Positions 1 to 14,400 are shown, numbered from the stretch's first letter. The stretch: DNA of 64,000 nt from Epiperipatus broadwayi (GCA_028023455.1 JAQFVV010012529.1:2356001-2420000); one strand, 5' to 3'. A program made the numbers and translations. The notes: generated from the sequence alone by a model not told the origin.

Positions 1-1689
1 CTGACTAGGAGAATGGACCGCAAGATCAACTAATAATCAAAGGGTGAGCTCATTTTAATCCTGAAAAACTATGCATAGTTATCTACAACCATCGTGAATT
101 CACTAAAACTTACCGGTAAGTTATGCTTCATTATCCTGATTGTGACAAAAGTAACGTTTGCAAACAATTCTTAAAAATATGTTTAAACAATCCCAATAGA
201 GACATTAAATTTCTTGTGCAAGAGACATTCATTTTTAAGTAACTTTCTAGAAGAAATTTGGAAGTGAACTGTAATTGTAAAATTGTTTTTTATTAATTGA
301 TTCATGTCTGATTTAAGTGTGTTCTCTCCAATTTATTTGATAAATAATTGCCTTTCAAATTTTATTTTTTAATCTATTAGAATAAAAAATATTTCTAATA
401 CCAATTTTCATTTGTGCGTTATTAATAATAATTATTTTTTATTATTAAATTTATTATTAGTTTAGGAAGATTTAAAATGTAATTTACCTTTGCTGAAGTG
501 TTTTGATCTAAGAGTGTGAAGCTATTCAATACTTCACTAATTAAGTCCACAATTCTTATAATACATTAATACTCGCGAAATCTTATGATTTACTACGAGT
601 CAATGAAAAGATCTTATAGTTTTTAAAGAAGTCCAAGATTTCGTTTAATTTTGATGCTTTTAAATATTTTATATTTTGTATTTTTTTTTTTTTTTTAGTG
701 TATACTGAGAGTTGAGTTATGATTTTTCTCACTCTTTTACTTATTTGCAAAAAGCTTTTTTTTATTATCTCTAAATCTTAAAATGAAAAGAACCCATTGG
801 GCTTGAATTTTTATAAAAGGAGAGAAATATAAATACACAACTCAAGGTATTCATTTATAAATTTTATTTATGTTTATAAATAAAGTCTTAGCATAATTGG
901 AAGCATTAGTTTGGACATTCACTTAAAAGACAAAAGGTAAGATTTTAAACATGTACACTTAATTAGACATCTAATATATAAAATTAAATATTAAATAGAC
1001 TCACCAATAAGTAATTATATATGAGTACATTTTTCTGTTTGTATGACTAATAGTCTTATGAATGAATTCTATCTATAAAGCATAAATTAGCAATCCATAG
1101 ACATAACTTTAATATACATTCAGAGGGCATAATCAAAGTAAACCTTAAACATTTAATAATATAGTATGATTTTCAAAATAATAGATACTTTATTCTACAT
1201 TATGCATTGTAGTTTTATAATTTTTTTTTTTTTTTATTGATATGCTCAAGATTTAAATCACAAATAGTTATAGTGAAGACAAATCAATATTTTATTATAT
1301 TCATGTATATAATTTTTATTAAGTTATAAATGTTATAAATTTAATCCAGATTTGTTAATAAATATTTGTTGTTTGAAGTTAAAAGCTGTGTTTCTCTTGT
1401 CTCTAGATTATCAAGCATCATTCAAATGCTTCACTCACCAGAATATCTATCATACATTTTTAATATATTCATTAGTAAAAAGCCATTAGGGACCTATATA
1501 GAGGTCACATTATTGCCATCCTGTTTAAATCCATCCTTGAGTAGAATTAAAGGCAAATTTCTTCACTGAGTTTGAACTCCGAGACATAATAGGACCCGTA
1601 AATAGAGAATGCTCTGGATATACCATTTTAAAGTATTTGGTCCATTACATATTTGGGCAACAACAATAGGTAGAGTCACTACATTTGGT
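1..1689. other. AT-rich DNA without recognisable gene
   Basis: I see only A/T-rich sequence with homopolymer T runs near 682 and 1218 and a short (AT)n run at 1708-1718 that abuts the end of the LINE described next. The 67-codon open frame at 1366-1569 has no recognisable motif and ordinary AT-rich composition, so I do not call it a gene. Confidence 0.6.
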
Positions 1690-1913
1690 TATTTGGCCCA
1701 TTACAATATATATATATATAATTGTCAAGGTATTTAAACTGGTTTATATTCTCAAGTTGATAACCATCCAAGTTGAAAGTTACCAAGGATTTTTTTTTTA
1801 TCATAGGATGATAAAGAATTTGAATTTTTTTGAACATTAATTAATAAACCAAGATTTTTATAAGTTGCATTCAAAAATAGTGAGAACATTCTGTAAATCA
1901 TTTTTTGAACTAG

Positions 1914-2645
1914 AAAAATAGCTCAACCATCAAACACCACATGATCACCTTTCTTTATGCTTTCACAAGCTGTTTTCACAGAGGCAAAACTCTCCATACA
2001 GTAACATTACTCAATGCAAGTTAGAGTAATCAATAGATGCAGGGAGGTTTGTGCATAAAATCTCTATCTTGTGCCTACTCATCCAATCTTCCCAGATGAG
2101 TTTCTAGCTTCTTGCTTTCATTAGTGAGGAGCCTTGGATCTGAAAGCACTGCACCTAGGTCTTCAGATCTAATGCAAGCCTCCAGAAACCACTTTTTCCT
2201 TATTTAGCCAATTATAAAGCTTTGAGACCAAACTAGGAGTATTGTGACTGTGGTTATTAAAGGATCAAAGACACCAAAAAGTATAAATGCTAAACTGAGT
2301 TCATATTTATATGACTAGATATGACTATACAAGTTAATGAGTTTAGCTTAAAAACATTATAGTGTTTTTATTTTGGGCTCAAAACTTTATAGTTGGCTAA
2401 AAAAGTAAAAGCTGGTTACTGGAGGCCTTGAATTAGGTCATAAGATCTAGGTGTAGTGCCCTTAGATCCAAGGCTCCTCATTGATAAAAGCCAGAAGTTA
2501 GAAACTAGGCTGGGGATATTGGATGAGTAGGGGTCTAGATAAGGATTTTATGCACAAACTTTCCTGCATCCATTGATTACTCTGGCTTGCACTGAGTGGT
2601 GTTACTCTATGGTGAGTTTTACTTCTGTAAAAATAGTTCAATCAT
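1914..2645. mobile_element. Foldback element FB-A copy a, inserted in LINE
   Basis: Two inverted arms (about 1927-2220 and 2375-2628) surround a spacer of about 150 bp. Arm landmarks are 'agaggcaaaactctccat', a 'gtgcataaaatc' block, and 'ctataaagctttgag' next to the spacer, the last appearing as its reverse complement on the other arm. A 17-bp direct repeat with two transitions (1914-1930 and 2629-2645) flanks it. Counting that repeat once restores the reading frame of the interrupted LINE just after its YAND box, so I take it as a target-site duplication. The left arm carries about 60 outer bases that the right arm lacks. No transposase is encoded, so the copy is non-autonomous. Confidence 0.75.
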
Positions 2646-4691
2646 TAGCATACTATAAATCGAAACTCCAAGAAAATGAAGTTCTTGTTTTTCCTTTTAA
2701 CCAATTCAAATTAAAAATTCCTTTAATCAAACCTGTGTTGTATCTTGATCCCTGTCTGAAGCCACCTATAAACAATTCCAAAAAACATTATCATAAAAAT
2801 TTAAAACAATGTTGGAACAAGTACATATTTTTGTTTAATATCAGTTTTTTATTTATTTCGGATTTCATATTTTTCACCTGTAGTATTAACATTTCTTCTT
2901 ATTTTATCGTGTAAAACTGTATAAGATGAAATAAATTTTGGTAAAAACCAAATAATTTCAAACAATGCCATAGATCTGTCATATTAACAGAATCAAATGA
3001 CTTGACCTAATCAATAAAAACAATATATACATCATTTTTTGTTCCTGACCCTTTTCTTGTATTTGCTTAGCAACAAAAATATAGTGTTTCTTGATTCCCT
3101 AAAACTATATTGAGTTTTTGGTAACCATTCATATATAATTGGAAGCAATATATTCAACAAAATTCTTGAAAATGCTTTTGCTGTAGTAGATAATAATTAT
3201 ATTCCATGATAATTACTGTAATATTGTCTTTTCTCTTTGTTTTTAAAAATTGGTACAATAAAAGCAATCATTAAGATCGGATAGCACAATTTGACAGGTT
3301 CAGATATTTCTAAAAATTCCACCATTTTTAAAACTAACATATCACCACCATATTTTAAAACTTCTCTAGGTATTTAATCTGAATCTGCAGTCTTTCTGTT
3401 TTTAAGATTACAAGAACTATTTTGTCATCATTACGCTGGATATCTTTATCCAAATTCAAATGAGTAGATAAAATGGTTATATCATTAAAAGTTATCATTT
3501 CAATTCTTGTATCATCATTCAAAAATAATCAAGATACTGTTTCCATTTGTTCAAAATATTATTTTATTCAAGTGAGTGCCATTGCTGGATTTAATATGAT
3601 TGAAATATTCTTAGGCCTATATGTTGCTTTTAGTACATTAAAAAAAATTAGAATGTCCATAATTAGTGAATGTCTGTATCTTCTTTCCAATTTTAATTCA
3701 CCAACCATTTTAAAGCCTTCTTGTCAGTCATTGACCTTTTGCTTCAGATCTTTATATTTAGTATAAAGTTTCATATATAATATTCTGTCATACAAAAACT
3801 GCCACATTTTCTTTTAATCAAATCACTAATAATAAAATCATTATCAGAAAACCAATCATGATTCTTCTTTTTAATGAATCTAAGAATATATTTATTTGTA
3901 TCCATAATACACACCTTAAGAGAATTCTATGCTTTAGTAATACATCAGTTTTGAATATCCAAATTAGCAATTTTAATGCTTAATAGCTGTTGAAATTTAG
4001 CATGTATAGCAGAATCTTTTAAAAAAACAAACATTTGTTTTCTTATTAATATGATTGGAATAATATCTATTTTTAATGCAACTAACATTTTAGTCTTAGA
4101 GTGCACTAATTTATGGTCTGACCAACAATCTAAGGCTGTAAGTATTTGTGTAATATTAATTTCTCTTGTATTCTGAGTTCTAACAATAATATAATCTATT
4201 GAATGTTACTATTTTGAGCATAGATACATTCATATTTCTTTGTAGCAGTTTTTCTATTTGCACAAAATGTTTGTGATAATCTATTCACAAGTTGTGCACA
4301 AACTCAATACAACAAACTATTTGAATTTATAGCCCCAATACCATTACTTCCAATAACTTTTGGCCATAGTTTACTATTTGTACTAACATATGCCTTAAAA
4401 TCTCCAAGAAGAAAAAAATTAATCTTTTGATGGTATTGTTGTAATAATGACATCTAGCAAGGAATAAAAGTTTTTTTTATCTGAAATCTCTGGATCCAAG
4501 CTTTGGAGCATAAGCACTAATAAGATGAGATTGTTTACCATATGCAAGAAAAGTTTTAAGATCATTAGCCTTTCATTGATATAACAAGAAACTCCAATAG
4601 AGCAAATCCAACAACATGCATTTTTTCTTTTACTGACTAACCAGCCTTTCTCACCAACAAATTTGAATCATCTATTCATTCTAATAAACTT

Positions 4692-5818
4692 ACTCTAAAT
4701 CAAAACTCTCTAAACAGTAGTGTCATTTAGTGCAAGCCTGAGTAATGAATGGGTGCAGGGAGGTTACAAGCACAACCCATCCAATATCCCCAGACTAGTT
4801 TTTAGATTGTGGTTTTCATCATTGAGAAACCTTGGATCTGAGAGTATTGCACTTATATCTTAGGATCTAATGCAACCCTCCAGCAACCACCTTTTACTTT
4901 ACTAGCTAACTATAAAGCTTTGAGTCCAAAATGAAAACACAATAATGTTTTCAATTCAAGTGCATTAGCTTTTATAGTCATATAGATTTGAACTCAATTC
5001 AGCAGACATACTTTTTTGTGTATTTGGTTCTTTAAAAACCACAGTCACCATAATCCTATTGGACAGGATTGGTATTAAACCATTAAACATCACATGATTA
5101 CATTTCTTTGCTTACACAAGCTGTTTATACAGAGGCAAAACTTTTTATACAGTAGCATCCTTCAGTGCAAGCCAGAGTAATTAATGGATGCAGAAAGGTT
5201 TGTGCATAAAATCCTTATCTAATACTACTCATCCAATATCCTCAGAATAGTTTCTAATCTGTGGTCTTCATCAGTGAGGAGCATTGGATCTGAGGGCACT
5301 GTACCTTGATCTTAGGATGTAATGCAACCCTCCGGAATCCACTTTTTAGCTTATTAACCAACTATAAAGCTTTGAGACCAATACTGCCCAATAGAATTAT
5401 AGTGTCTGTGGTTATTAAAGAACCAGACACTAAAATGTATGGATGCTGAATTGAATTCTGATCTATATGACTATGCAAGCTAATGAACTTGAAAACATTA
5501 TTGTGTTTTTATTTTGGATTCAAAGCTTTATAGTTAGCTAATAAGGCAAAAGGTGGCTGCTGGAGAGTTGCATTAAGTCATAAGATCTAGGTGCAATGCT
5601 CTCAGATTCTAGGCTCCTCATTGACAAAAGCCACAAAGTAGAAACTAGTCTGGGAATATTGGAAGAGTAGGCACTAGATAGGGATTTTATGCAAAAATCT
5701 TCCTGCATGCATTGATTACTCTGGCTTACACTTAGTGCTACTGTATGGAGAATTTTGTTTCTGTGTAAACAGCTTGTGTAAGCAAAAAGAATAGTGATCA
5801 TGTGATGATTGGTGGTTT
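4692..5818. mobile_element. Compound foldback FB-A insertion (copies b and c)
   Basis: One insertion of 1127 bp inside the same LINE, flanked by the 7-bp repeat TAAACTT (4685-4691 and 5819-5825). Its structure is: arm (plus orientation, 4692-4930), spacer in reversed orientation (4930-5070), then a complete element at 5075-5818 consisting of arm (plus), spacer (plus) and inverted arm. The complete copy has outer termini resembling ACCATYAAACATCACATGAT on both sides. The 87-codon minus-strand frame at 5538-5801 lies wholly in the right arm and is not a gene. The reversed first spacer shows that two copies joined, either by one inserting into another or by recombination between arms. Confidence 0.75.
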
Positions 5819-5930
5819 TAAACTTCCTCTGGGAGATATATTAGTTTCAAATCCTGAAAAAGTTTAGGCATAAATGCAGTTCTGGTCTTGAACAGTTGGA
5901 ATCAAGTAAAATTTGCACATTTCATGTATT

Positions 5931-8900
5931 TCTATTTGGGAAAAAAAAATTATATTTATGACCACTATCTCTTACTATATCACTATTATTGATATTATTA
6001 TTGCTATTTTTATTATTTCTGTTACTGAAATAAATAATCTGTTAGATATAACAACCTATCCAGGGTATGTGAAACAGACTATTTTTAGTTCTGATTTCTT
6101 AGGCTTTCCCACTTCCATGGTAGGCAGGGGAATTCTTATATAGTGCTGCCTGAAAGTACAATATTTGTGAGTTGAATTTCCTATCTCATTTAAATCCAGT
6201 TATAAACTGACTCATTGTTGATTATGATGCTTCAAGCATAGGTCACAACACAAGAATTGTCAGCCTACTAAGACTTTCCCCAATCTTTCTTAATTTTCAA
6301 AGGCTTGAGCTAAAAAAAAAAAGGGAAGTCAAAAATTTGGTGCCTGTAGTTAAAGATTAAAAATACTGTTGCACAAATTCATGGTCATAATTATTATATG
6401 TTAAATGGCATGACCGCATAATAGGTCCCTATTACAACTTAAGTGACTGAAGAAGAAAAGGGGGGGGATAGAAAAGATTGTTTGTATAGAAAGCATTAGA
6501 TAGACTTTAATAAACCAATATTCTATCCTACAAGGCAGCAGGAGCTCTTGGTTATGTACTGTTTATTTGATATTCACAGTTGGCCTTCATAGACCATTCC
6601 ACTGTCCACCACCTATGAAATCCATCAGTAGTTTGAGTGCAGTACTTAACATGAGGAATATATAAAATATTTATATAAAATAACAATTTTAATGGTTTTT
6701 ATAGAGTTAAAACATATAATGTTTTCTATCTCTTGCTTATATATTTTTTGGAAATTGTTTTATTAGTGCTTATTTATTTACCAGTAATTATGTAATCATT
6801 AGTAAATATTAAAAATAAATATATACTTTTAAAAAAAAACATATTCTTAATGCACTAACAGGATACAAACAAAAGAATTTTGAGGATTTAAATAATCATG
6901 TTTATTAAGATGTGTAATGTTTTTAGATTAATAATGATAAATTGGTAAACCACATTGCAAAGTTGAGTGAAAGATTCAAAAAAGTATCATGCCAGTAATT
7001 CTGTTATGATGTCTTTAATGCCTTTTAATTACTAAATACTATTTAATTATAGTATCCTGCATGGTTTAATTTTGTTAGAGTGGCTGGCTGAGGATCCTAA
7101 TATCCATGGATTGCAGTACTTTTGATGCTCAAATATCTTGCAACCTTTCAAGTGGCAAACCATTCATTTACTTATTTATTTAAGTCTAAAACTGAGTGGA
7201 TATTTGTTATTTAATATAAGAGAATATATAGTATTTCAAATGAAAAAAATCAATTTGGTATCAAATTCATTAATTTGAAAAACAGAATCCTTGATTTTAC
7301 AATCCATATGTAATTAATTACTTTGTTTGAGGTATATGGTTGTCCCTGCCATTAATATTAGTTAAAACATTAATTACTTATAGAATTTCTTTTAAAAAAG
7401 CCTTAATTATGTCAATTAGTTTTCTTCCAACAATATAAACTTTTAATATTAATTTTTCCTTCATTGTATACTAATTCTTTTGCATTTATATGTGTATATG
7501 CTTTGTGAAGTGGGTTTTTTTCTTTCCTTTTTTTTATTTAGCTGAGGACACTTTCAGTGATGAGCACCATAATCATAATTATTATTATGATGTTCATTAC
7601 CGAAATAAAAAATAAAAAAGCAAATAAATAAATCCCACTTTGCTTACACAAAATAATTACAGCATAAACATTTATAGAATTACAAAATAAAAACCAAATA
7701 ATGTAATAAAAATAGAAAAAAAATAAACATTAATAAAAATAAATAAAATACAAACCAAGAATATTCTTTAGATAAACCTTTTTTTTTTACATTTTCTAAA
7801 ATGCAAGTTTTTTTTTTTAATTATTAATTAAATGCAAGTTGTTAATACAAATAAATTAAGTAGATAATTGTTTTACTATTCATTTTACCATCACATAGCT
7901 TGAACAGAGTTATATTAAAATAAAAGTAGTAGAATGCATTTGCTAAACTTCAAAAAGAAAAAAGGATTGAGTCGTGATTAGAAACATAAGGAAATGGATT
8001 TGCTAAACTTAATGTTATATTTAAAATAATCTTTGTATTTTTTAAAAGAAAGCTTTTTACTGATGTATTTTGGTTATTTTGTGTGTGGGCATGTGCTAAA
8101 TCACTTATCTGATAACAACCCAGCAATAATAGTTGATCATTACCAGTAGTCTACCATTGTTTTTTCTTTTAAAACCGTTTAGTCTTATATCTTAATTTTA
8201 GATTCACATTATAAACATTAATGAGGCTTTACATTACTAAATTATTTAGTTGATGGAAATTTTATTTCTTAGAAATGAAAACAATTCACTTTATTAAAAA
8301 AAACTACTTACAATTTTTATGCTTGTTTTATTAATTCATAAATAAATAATGTTTATACATCTCCCCTCCCCCTTCATGAATACACTAAATTAGAATGTAA
8401 ACAGTTTTTATTTACAAATTTGTAACTTATTTGTTTTTAAGATTACAATTGCAATTTTTTCCTTAAAAAAAAATTTTAAAAAAAATTTTTTAAGTACAAA
8501 ATTGAATTAATAAAATAAGAGTGACAGATTTTTTTTGTTATAAAATTTAAGTAATTTTTTTACATGAATAAAACAATTATTTATAATTTTAAAATTTTCA
8601 CTTAAAGTGTTTTTAACATACATATAAGTCATATTCATTTGATTCTGAAATGTTAATTTTACATTCTAAATACAGGGATTATAATATTAACTTTGTGAAG
8701 CTATAAACTGAATTAATTTATGACTTGCTGAGTATTATACATAAAGATGATATGTAAAAATATATAATTTATGTGTGCCGTGATAAAAGTGTGCCACTTG
8801 CATTTCTAGACTTAAGTTGTTGTCATATTTGTTTTATGAGTGGCTTTATGTTTTCCTTGTTAGGCCTATATAAAAATCTCGATTTTGTGCTTGTTATTAG

Positions 8901-10540
8901 TTCTAGCTTTAGATTTTAATATGGATGTATCACTAATAACTTTGATCATAAATATTAGCTCATATTGAAATGGTAGGTTTTGATCCCTTACCATTTCACT
9001 TAAACTTTTGTTGCTAGCTCTATCTGTGCTGGATTTAAACTCATGCACAATACCTAAACAATGCCACTAATGTAGCTGTATGTAGTGCCCTATATATATT
9101 GTAACCCCTCATCACCGATCACCATCACTAACAAATACCCACAGGTGCCAATTTTATGAACCATAGAATAAACTATTGATTTAACTTTATCCTAAATTAT
9201 TTATGAGGCTTTTAAACAAAGTTTTGTCTTAGCTTAGCTCAGTTGAGGGATACAGAGGTTTATGAGGTGTAAAATGTACATTAGATGTGGGAGGAAATAT
9301 TATAATTAATAGGAATAAAACATCTATCAAATTCTAAAATAAATAAGAATTAAATTGGTAAAATTCTACCATCTAAAATTAACAAGTTATAGTCTATACT
9401 TCATCTCCTCCCATCATCCACATGCATTGAACAACCTCTACCATATTAGAAAATTAAATTAATAACCAAATGTAATGTTTAATCACTGTACTGTGTAGTA
9501 AATTGGAACTAAACATAAAATAAACCTAACATTACTGAACTTTTAATTATACACTAATTTAAACTAGTTAACTGAATTTAATATTTAATCTGAATTAAAA
9601 ATTGAATATCTCAGGGAATTAATTTATTGCATAGCTTAATTTCAAATCTACTTCTTAACAACTACTATTTACTATTATGAAAGTAATGATATAAATTAAG
9701 CAATACCCTAACTAAATAATGGCATTTAGATAATGAAAGAAATCAGGCACATTTTGATTTCAATTCATCATCTAAACAATTACTAAATGATAAAACCTTT
9801 TAGAAAATCAGTAAATAATTGACATCTCATACAGTGTTTGGATCAAGGAAATCAGCATCATCATATCTGGATGTTTATCATTAAATTAAATGAAAAGTAC
9901 AATCATATCATATTAGATAAAGTAAATGTGTGAGCATGTGTGGAAATATGAAATATGAATGTATGTTAAAGAAGAATTCTGAATAATTTTGAATAATAAA
10001 ATATTTATTAACAAAAAAAAAATAGTTAAGCAAACATTTAATTTTTTTTATAATTGGTACAAGTTCTGGATGTATTTAGCATCAATGGTTGAAAAATTTG
10101 CATAAGAATAGATAACACAATATAATTTTCTAATTTCTAATCTGACACATCTCATCTATCAAAGCATCCTGATAGACTTATGGAAACACAATATATTTTT
10201 AACACTAACATAATGAACCAAAATAAAATCTTTACATTTTATTGCAAAATGGTTTTCAGTTATCAGTCACTTCTGATAAACATATGGAACTGAAGTAAGA
10301 TAGCCCTAAACTTCAAACAATAAACTACAAAAATTTCCTTTATATTCAACATCTTATTTTTTTTTTAGTACTCTCAAATTATCAATTAGTTGATAAGTCT
10401 ATGATAACTAACATATGGTTAAATATTTATATCCAATTATAACATAAAACTAAAATTTTTGGCATTTTACTTCAAATGCACATTAACTAAAAAAATAAAG
10501 GGGTTTGAATCTAATAACAGGTATAAAATAAGAATAATAT
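5931..10540. other. AT-rich DNA, no gene seen
   Basis: Contains homopolymer and A/T-rich stretches, an A/T palindrome near 8460-8500, and a small frame at 8866-9048 on the minus strand that I cannot relate to any family. A short 'gatcaccatcac' tract near 9113 could be a worn LINE tail but has no coding sequence beside it. Nothing else supportable. Confidence 0.5.
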
Positions 10541-10541
10541 C

Positions 10542-10695
10542 AAACTATATTTTGCAAAATGGAAATAAATAACTCCATTAATTAAATATATTCTGTCTTT
10601 GCAAAAATGAAGTAAAGAATTCTATTAATTAAAACTATGTTTTATTTTGCCAAAATAGAAATAAATAATTCTACTAATTAACTATGTTTTGTCCT
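10542..10695. repeat. Degenerate tandem repeat, about 3 units
   Basis: Three successive units of about 50-60 bp share a 'ctatgttttattttgcaaaa' to 'aataattctattaatta' core, with base changes and small indels. No coding content. Probably a locally expanded minisatellite. Confidence 0.6.
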
Positions 10696-11242
10696 CTTTT
10701 GCTTACTTACTCAAATAATGTTTGAATATTATGAAAATTGATGATATGAAACTTAAATGATAAATACAAAATGATTTGAAATAATAATTAAAATTATACA
10801 TTAATGATAGATTTTTCCATATCTTTTAAATTAATACTTTATGCATGGGTCTGTATTAAGCTGTGTGTCATAGAATAAATAATTAATACTAATCAATCCA
10901 ATCAGTTTACTTATAAAGTTGTAATACAATCATAATACGGACGATGACAATGGACAATCAAGCTTTAATCACTAACTTTACTACAGCTGTTTTGTAAGAA
11001 AATCAATTCTGCTTTTATTCTTTTTATCAATAAATTATCTGGCACTTGGCTATAAGTATAAGATGGAAAAACATTCCATAGGCACATGGGGATAAAAGAT
11101 TTTCACAATTCAAATCATATAAATAACAATACAACAACTCCCAAGTCTAACTTCTGAGACTAAATAAACTGGTGGGAACAAATCTCATCACCAAAATAAT
11201 CAGGGAGATAAAATACTTGGCTTCATATACTCTAATTCATAA

Positions 11243-11400
11243 TATCAAATATCAAAACTGGAGGATTCAATCTACTCCTATCAAATACTTCAATAAACAA
11301 AAAGGGAGAGTTTACTCTATCCCATACAATATAATATGCAATCTACCCATGTCAAATATTCAAATAACAAAAGGGGAGAGATTACTTAATCCCATAAAAT
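11243..11400. repeat. Degenerate tandem repeat, about 70-bp unit
   Basis: Two good units (from 11280 and from 11351) share 'tcaaatattcaaataacaaa' followed by 'aggggagagattac' and 'atcccata'. A worn partial unit precedes them at 11243. The 81-codon frame at 11172-11417 is a by-product of the repeat. Confidence 0.6.
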
Positions 11401-11419
11401 ACTATAAATATTACTAACT

Positions 11420-14400
11420 TTACTACATATAGCCACTAAATACTTTTCTATTCAAGCATAATAAAGAACAACAAATTCATACTTAAGTAAATTTCTAATC
11501 TTTCCAAATCAATTGACCCATTCTTTTCCTCCAAAACCGATAGACTTTATATCATTTTTACTTGCAATTTACACATTATTATAGTTGAATTTTATTATAG
11601 TTGAATTTAATAATAGGCACACATATACAAGCATAATAATACACAGACAATTCAAATCCCAGTAAGCAAAGAACCACTGTAAAAATATCAATTACTAACT
11701 GAAAAGCAATAAAGTATAAATATTTCATATCTGATAAATATAATATTTATGACTTGGAAACATACTAATGACGGTTGAAAAGCAAGGCAAAATAATTTCT
11801 ATTGGCAAGGTAAGACAAAATAATCTTTTTTATAGTGCATTTACATTAGCACAAAATTAAAGTAAAAGTTTGGTTTAGATAAATAATAAATCTTTATATT
11901 CTAGGTTAAATAATTATTGAAAATAATTATTTTCTAATCTATTGAAAAATGCATAGATATACTATATGAATTTATATAATGAGCTTTTTAAAAGAGCTAT
12001 TACCCCTTTTAACATTAAATGGATGTCTCCCTTTTTTTTTTTTTACCATGCACGTATGTTTATAATATGAACACACGATAAAACTTATACTAAAATAATA
12101 ATAAATACCTTGTATAATATTTCCTTTATATTATACATTTATGAGATGTTCTGGTAGAAAACAATAATAATTATATAATCATAAAACACTTCTTAAACTA
12201 TCTATCTACTAAATATAATAATTAATAATAATAACTAAAGTTCTTTTTTTTCTTCTTTTCTTGGTTGTAAAAATGAAAAGTTTATTTATAGTTTATAAAT
12301 GACATCCCTTGGTCATATCTTAAACAATAAAAATTATTAGCACAAAGATAAATACTGATGAATAACACATTCCTGCAGGAAAAACAAATAACATTACTTT
12401 GGGATCCAGAATAGCATATTCAATGTTCTTTAGCAAAGCTAATGAATCGCTATTAATATTATATAGGATAAATTTTTATTAATTAAGCAATAAACATTTT
12501 TTTTATCACAACGCAAATAAAGTAATAATTCATATTTCATTCATGGGATATATTCAAGCATTTATTTTATATTTTTAGAGCCTTTCATAAATGCATATAA
12601 TTATTTAACTGATAATATTTACTTAAATTTCCGTTTGTTGGTTGGCAATATTCTATATAAAGAAATTCCACCATAAATGATAAGAGCAATTAATAAAGTA
12701 AAGTCATATTCAATTTTATCCATTTTTATAAATTCAATTCTCACAGTAATTGGGATAAATAATTAGACAATCCGTTAAATTATACATTTAGTCTTATTTT
12801 TTCTAATAGGCAAAAATATAAATAGTCAGGCAAGTGTTCCAATAATAATGACAATAAAATTAAATGATTCATATGCATCCTTCTCAACCTTCTTCTTTGA
12901 TAACTAGCACAGATTTATTATTTAGAGTTCTTGATATGTTTAATAACAGTTCGCACATCTTCCCAACATAATAAAAGTATACAGTTGCTACATTCATATT
13001 ATACTTAAATTTTAAGGAAAATAATTTTGAAAAATAAACATTCTTCTTTCTTCTTTACAATTAGGTTTAAAGTTTAAATAAAGCAAATTTAAAATACTAT
13101 TACGCATTTCCATTCTTTCCTCTGTTTTGGCATTTAAATTTAAATAATATATAGCATAGACACATATGCATCCTAAATAATAGTCTAAGAATTTAAATAG
13201 CTTAAGAATAAAGATTAATGTACCTCGTAGTGTTGCTTACGCTCTCATATTTGGAAACCAATAATATTTTTTATACTTTCAAACTTAGTCTTGGAAGAAA
13301 TTAACTTATAACAAACAAAATTGTACTATTAAACTTTGATTAAAAATGGATAGGAGATGAATCAGTAGTAGGAAATTTGTCAGCAGTCCCTTATAGAATT
13401 ATAATCAACCTTTTATAGATTTTAAAACATTACCTAAGCATTTTGTTTCTTCCAATAATCCAAGGTTATTTGAAAGTTCAAAGGTCCCCAGACAGAGAAC
13501 TACTCATCCCATTGCACTGAGATTTTTAATGAGAATTTTATGCAAGAAACTTTCGTGTCTTGAAAAAGAGAAAAAGCAAAGAAGAAAAAAAATCATTTTG
13601 TCTATCAAATAAAAAAAATGTTAAATATTAAATTGAATTAAGAATTAAATATTCTGTATTTTTAAAGTAACAGAATAAAACTAATGACAATTGTTTTAAC
13701 AAATAAAATATTTTATAGTATATTTGTTGTTTAATAATTCACCAGTCCAATAATCCATTAATTCACTTAAAATGTAATTAAGTTGGTTTTTAACACTATT
13801 AGTTATGAAATTAAATATTTGGATATGAGATATGATACTTGATGGTTTAATGAAGCATATGAATGAAAAATGAAGTTGAATAATGATACAGACATACATG
13901 AATATTTACAAATAATGTACTATAGACACTAAACTGATATGACTAAAATGACAATTTTAATGATGATGAGTTAAACATATTTCACTGTTTATACTATAAA
14001 TTAAAATATTAAAAGCAAATGAACTAGAGAATCATCTAAACAAATCTTAATACTGTTCTGTAGACAAATAAAACAAATTATAATTAACTCAAACTAGACT
14101 GACTACTTTTATGACAAGCTACCCCTATCCTATCATTAATTATACTCTAAAGTAAGATACTAAACATCTAATAATTTTTAAATTACATCTACAAGTACTT
14201 CTAATCATAGTTTTAAGTCATAAATAAAAAAAATTAAAAATTTCACTTTTTTTTAATAAGATAATATCAGATGTTACTGATATAGTATTACACAATTCCA
14301 ATTAATATTTCTGGTGCCAAACCATAAGGTCACAATATATACATATGAAGAGACACTGGTAATATCAATTATATCAAAATATTACAGCAGATAGAATTTC

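Larger units (their letters stand above)
1690..5930 (-). mobile_element. Degenerate APE-type LINE split by two foldback insertions
   Basis: Minus-strand remnant of a non-LTR retrotransposon whose product resembles proteins often annotated 'craniofacial development protein 2-like / endonuclease-reverse transcriptase'. Conceptual translation, moving down the minus strand, shows an endonuclease N-terminus (T-x-N-V-x-x-LLDS with the Trp codon now TGA, about 5926-5905), HxVGFA and ISAYAP-like motifs (4500-4690), GDFKA (4405-4391), DCWSDH (4130-4113), an RT entry region (PIFKNKxKR, LLST) near 3150-3300, and the RT active-site box near 2645-2670, which reads YAND instead of YADD. The post-catalytic RT part (NLGLxINVQK-like, FKYL) follows at 1930-1700. 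Many stops and frameshifts make it a dead copy. Coding resumes cleanly on the far side of both inserted blocks (4692-5818 and about 1931-2645), so it predates them. The exact LINE clade is not assigned. Confidence 0.75.

Noticed and set aside
2573-3766. Plus-strand frames of 113 and 97 codons
   Set aside because: They lie opposite the minus-strand LINE coding, which has ordered RT and endonuclease motifs; the plus frames have none.
8866-9060. Possible SINE head on the minus strand (B-box-like 'gagtttaaatcc')
   Set aside because: A box doubtful, no tail, no target duplication found.
9221-9300. tRNA-like A box 'tagctcagttgaggg'
   Set aside because: No B box or acceptor pairing downstream, so neither a tRNA gene nor a delimitable SINE.
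13480-13560. Weak similarity to an FB-A arm ('gaattttatgcaagaaactttc')
   Set aside because: Too short to separate from chance in AT-rich DNA.
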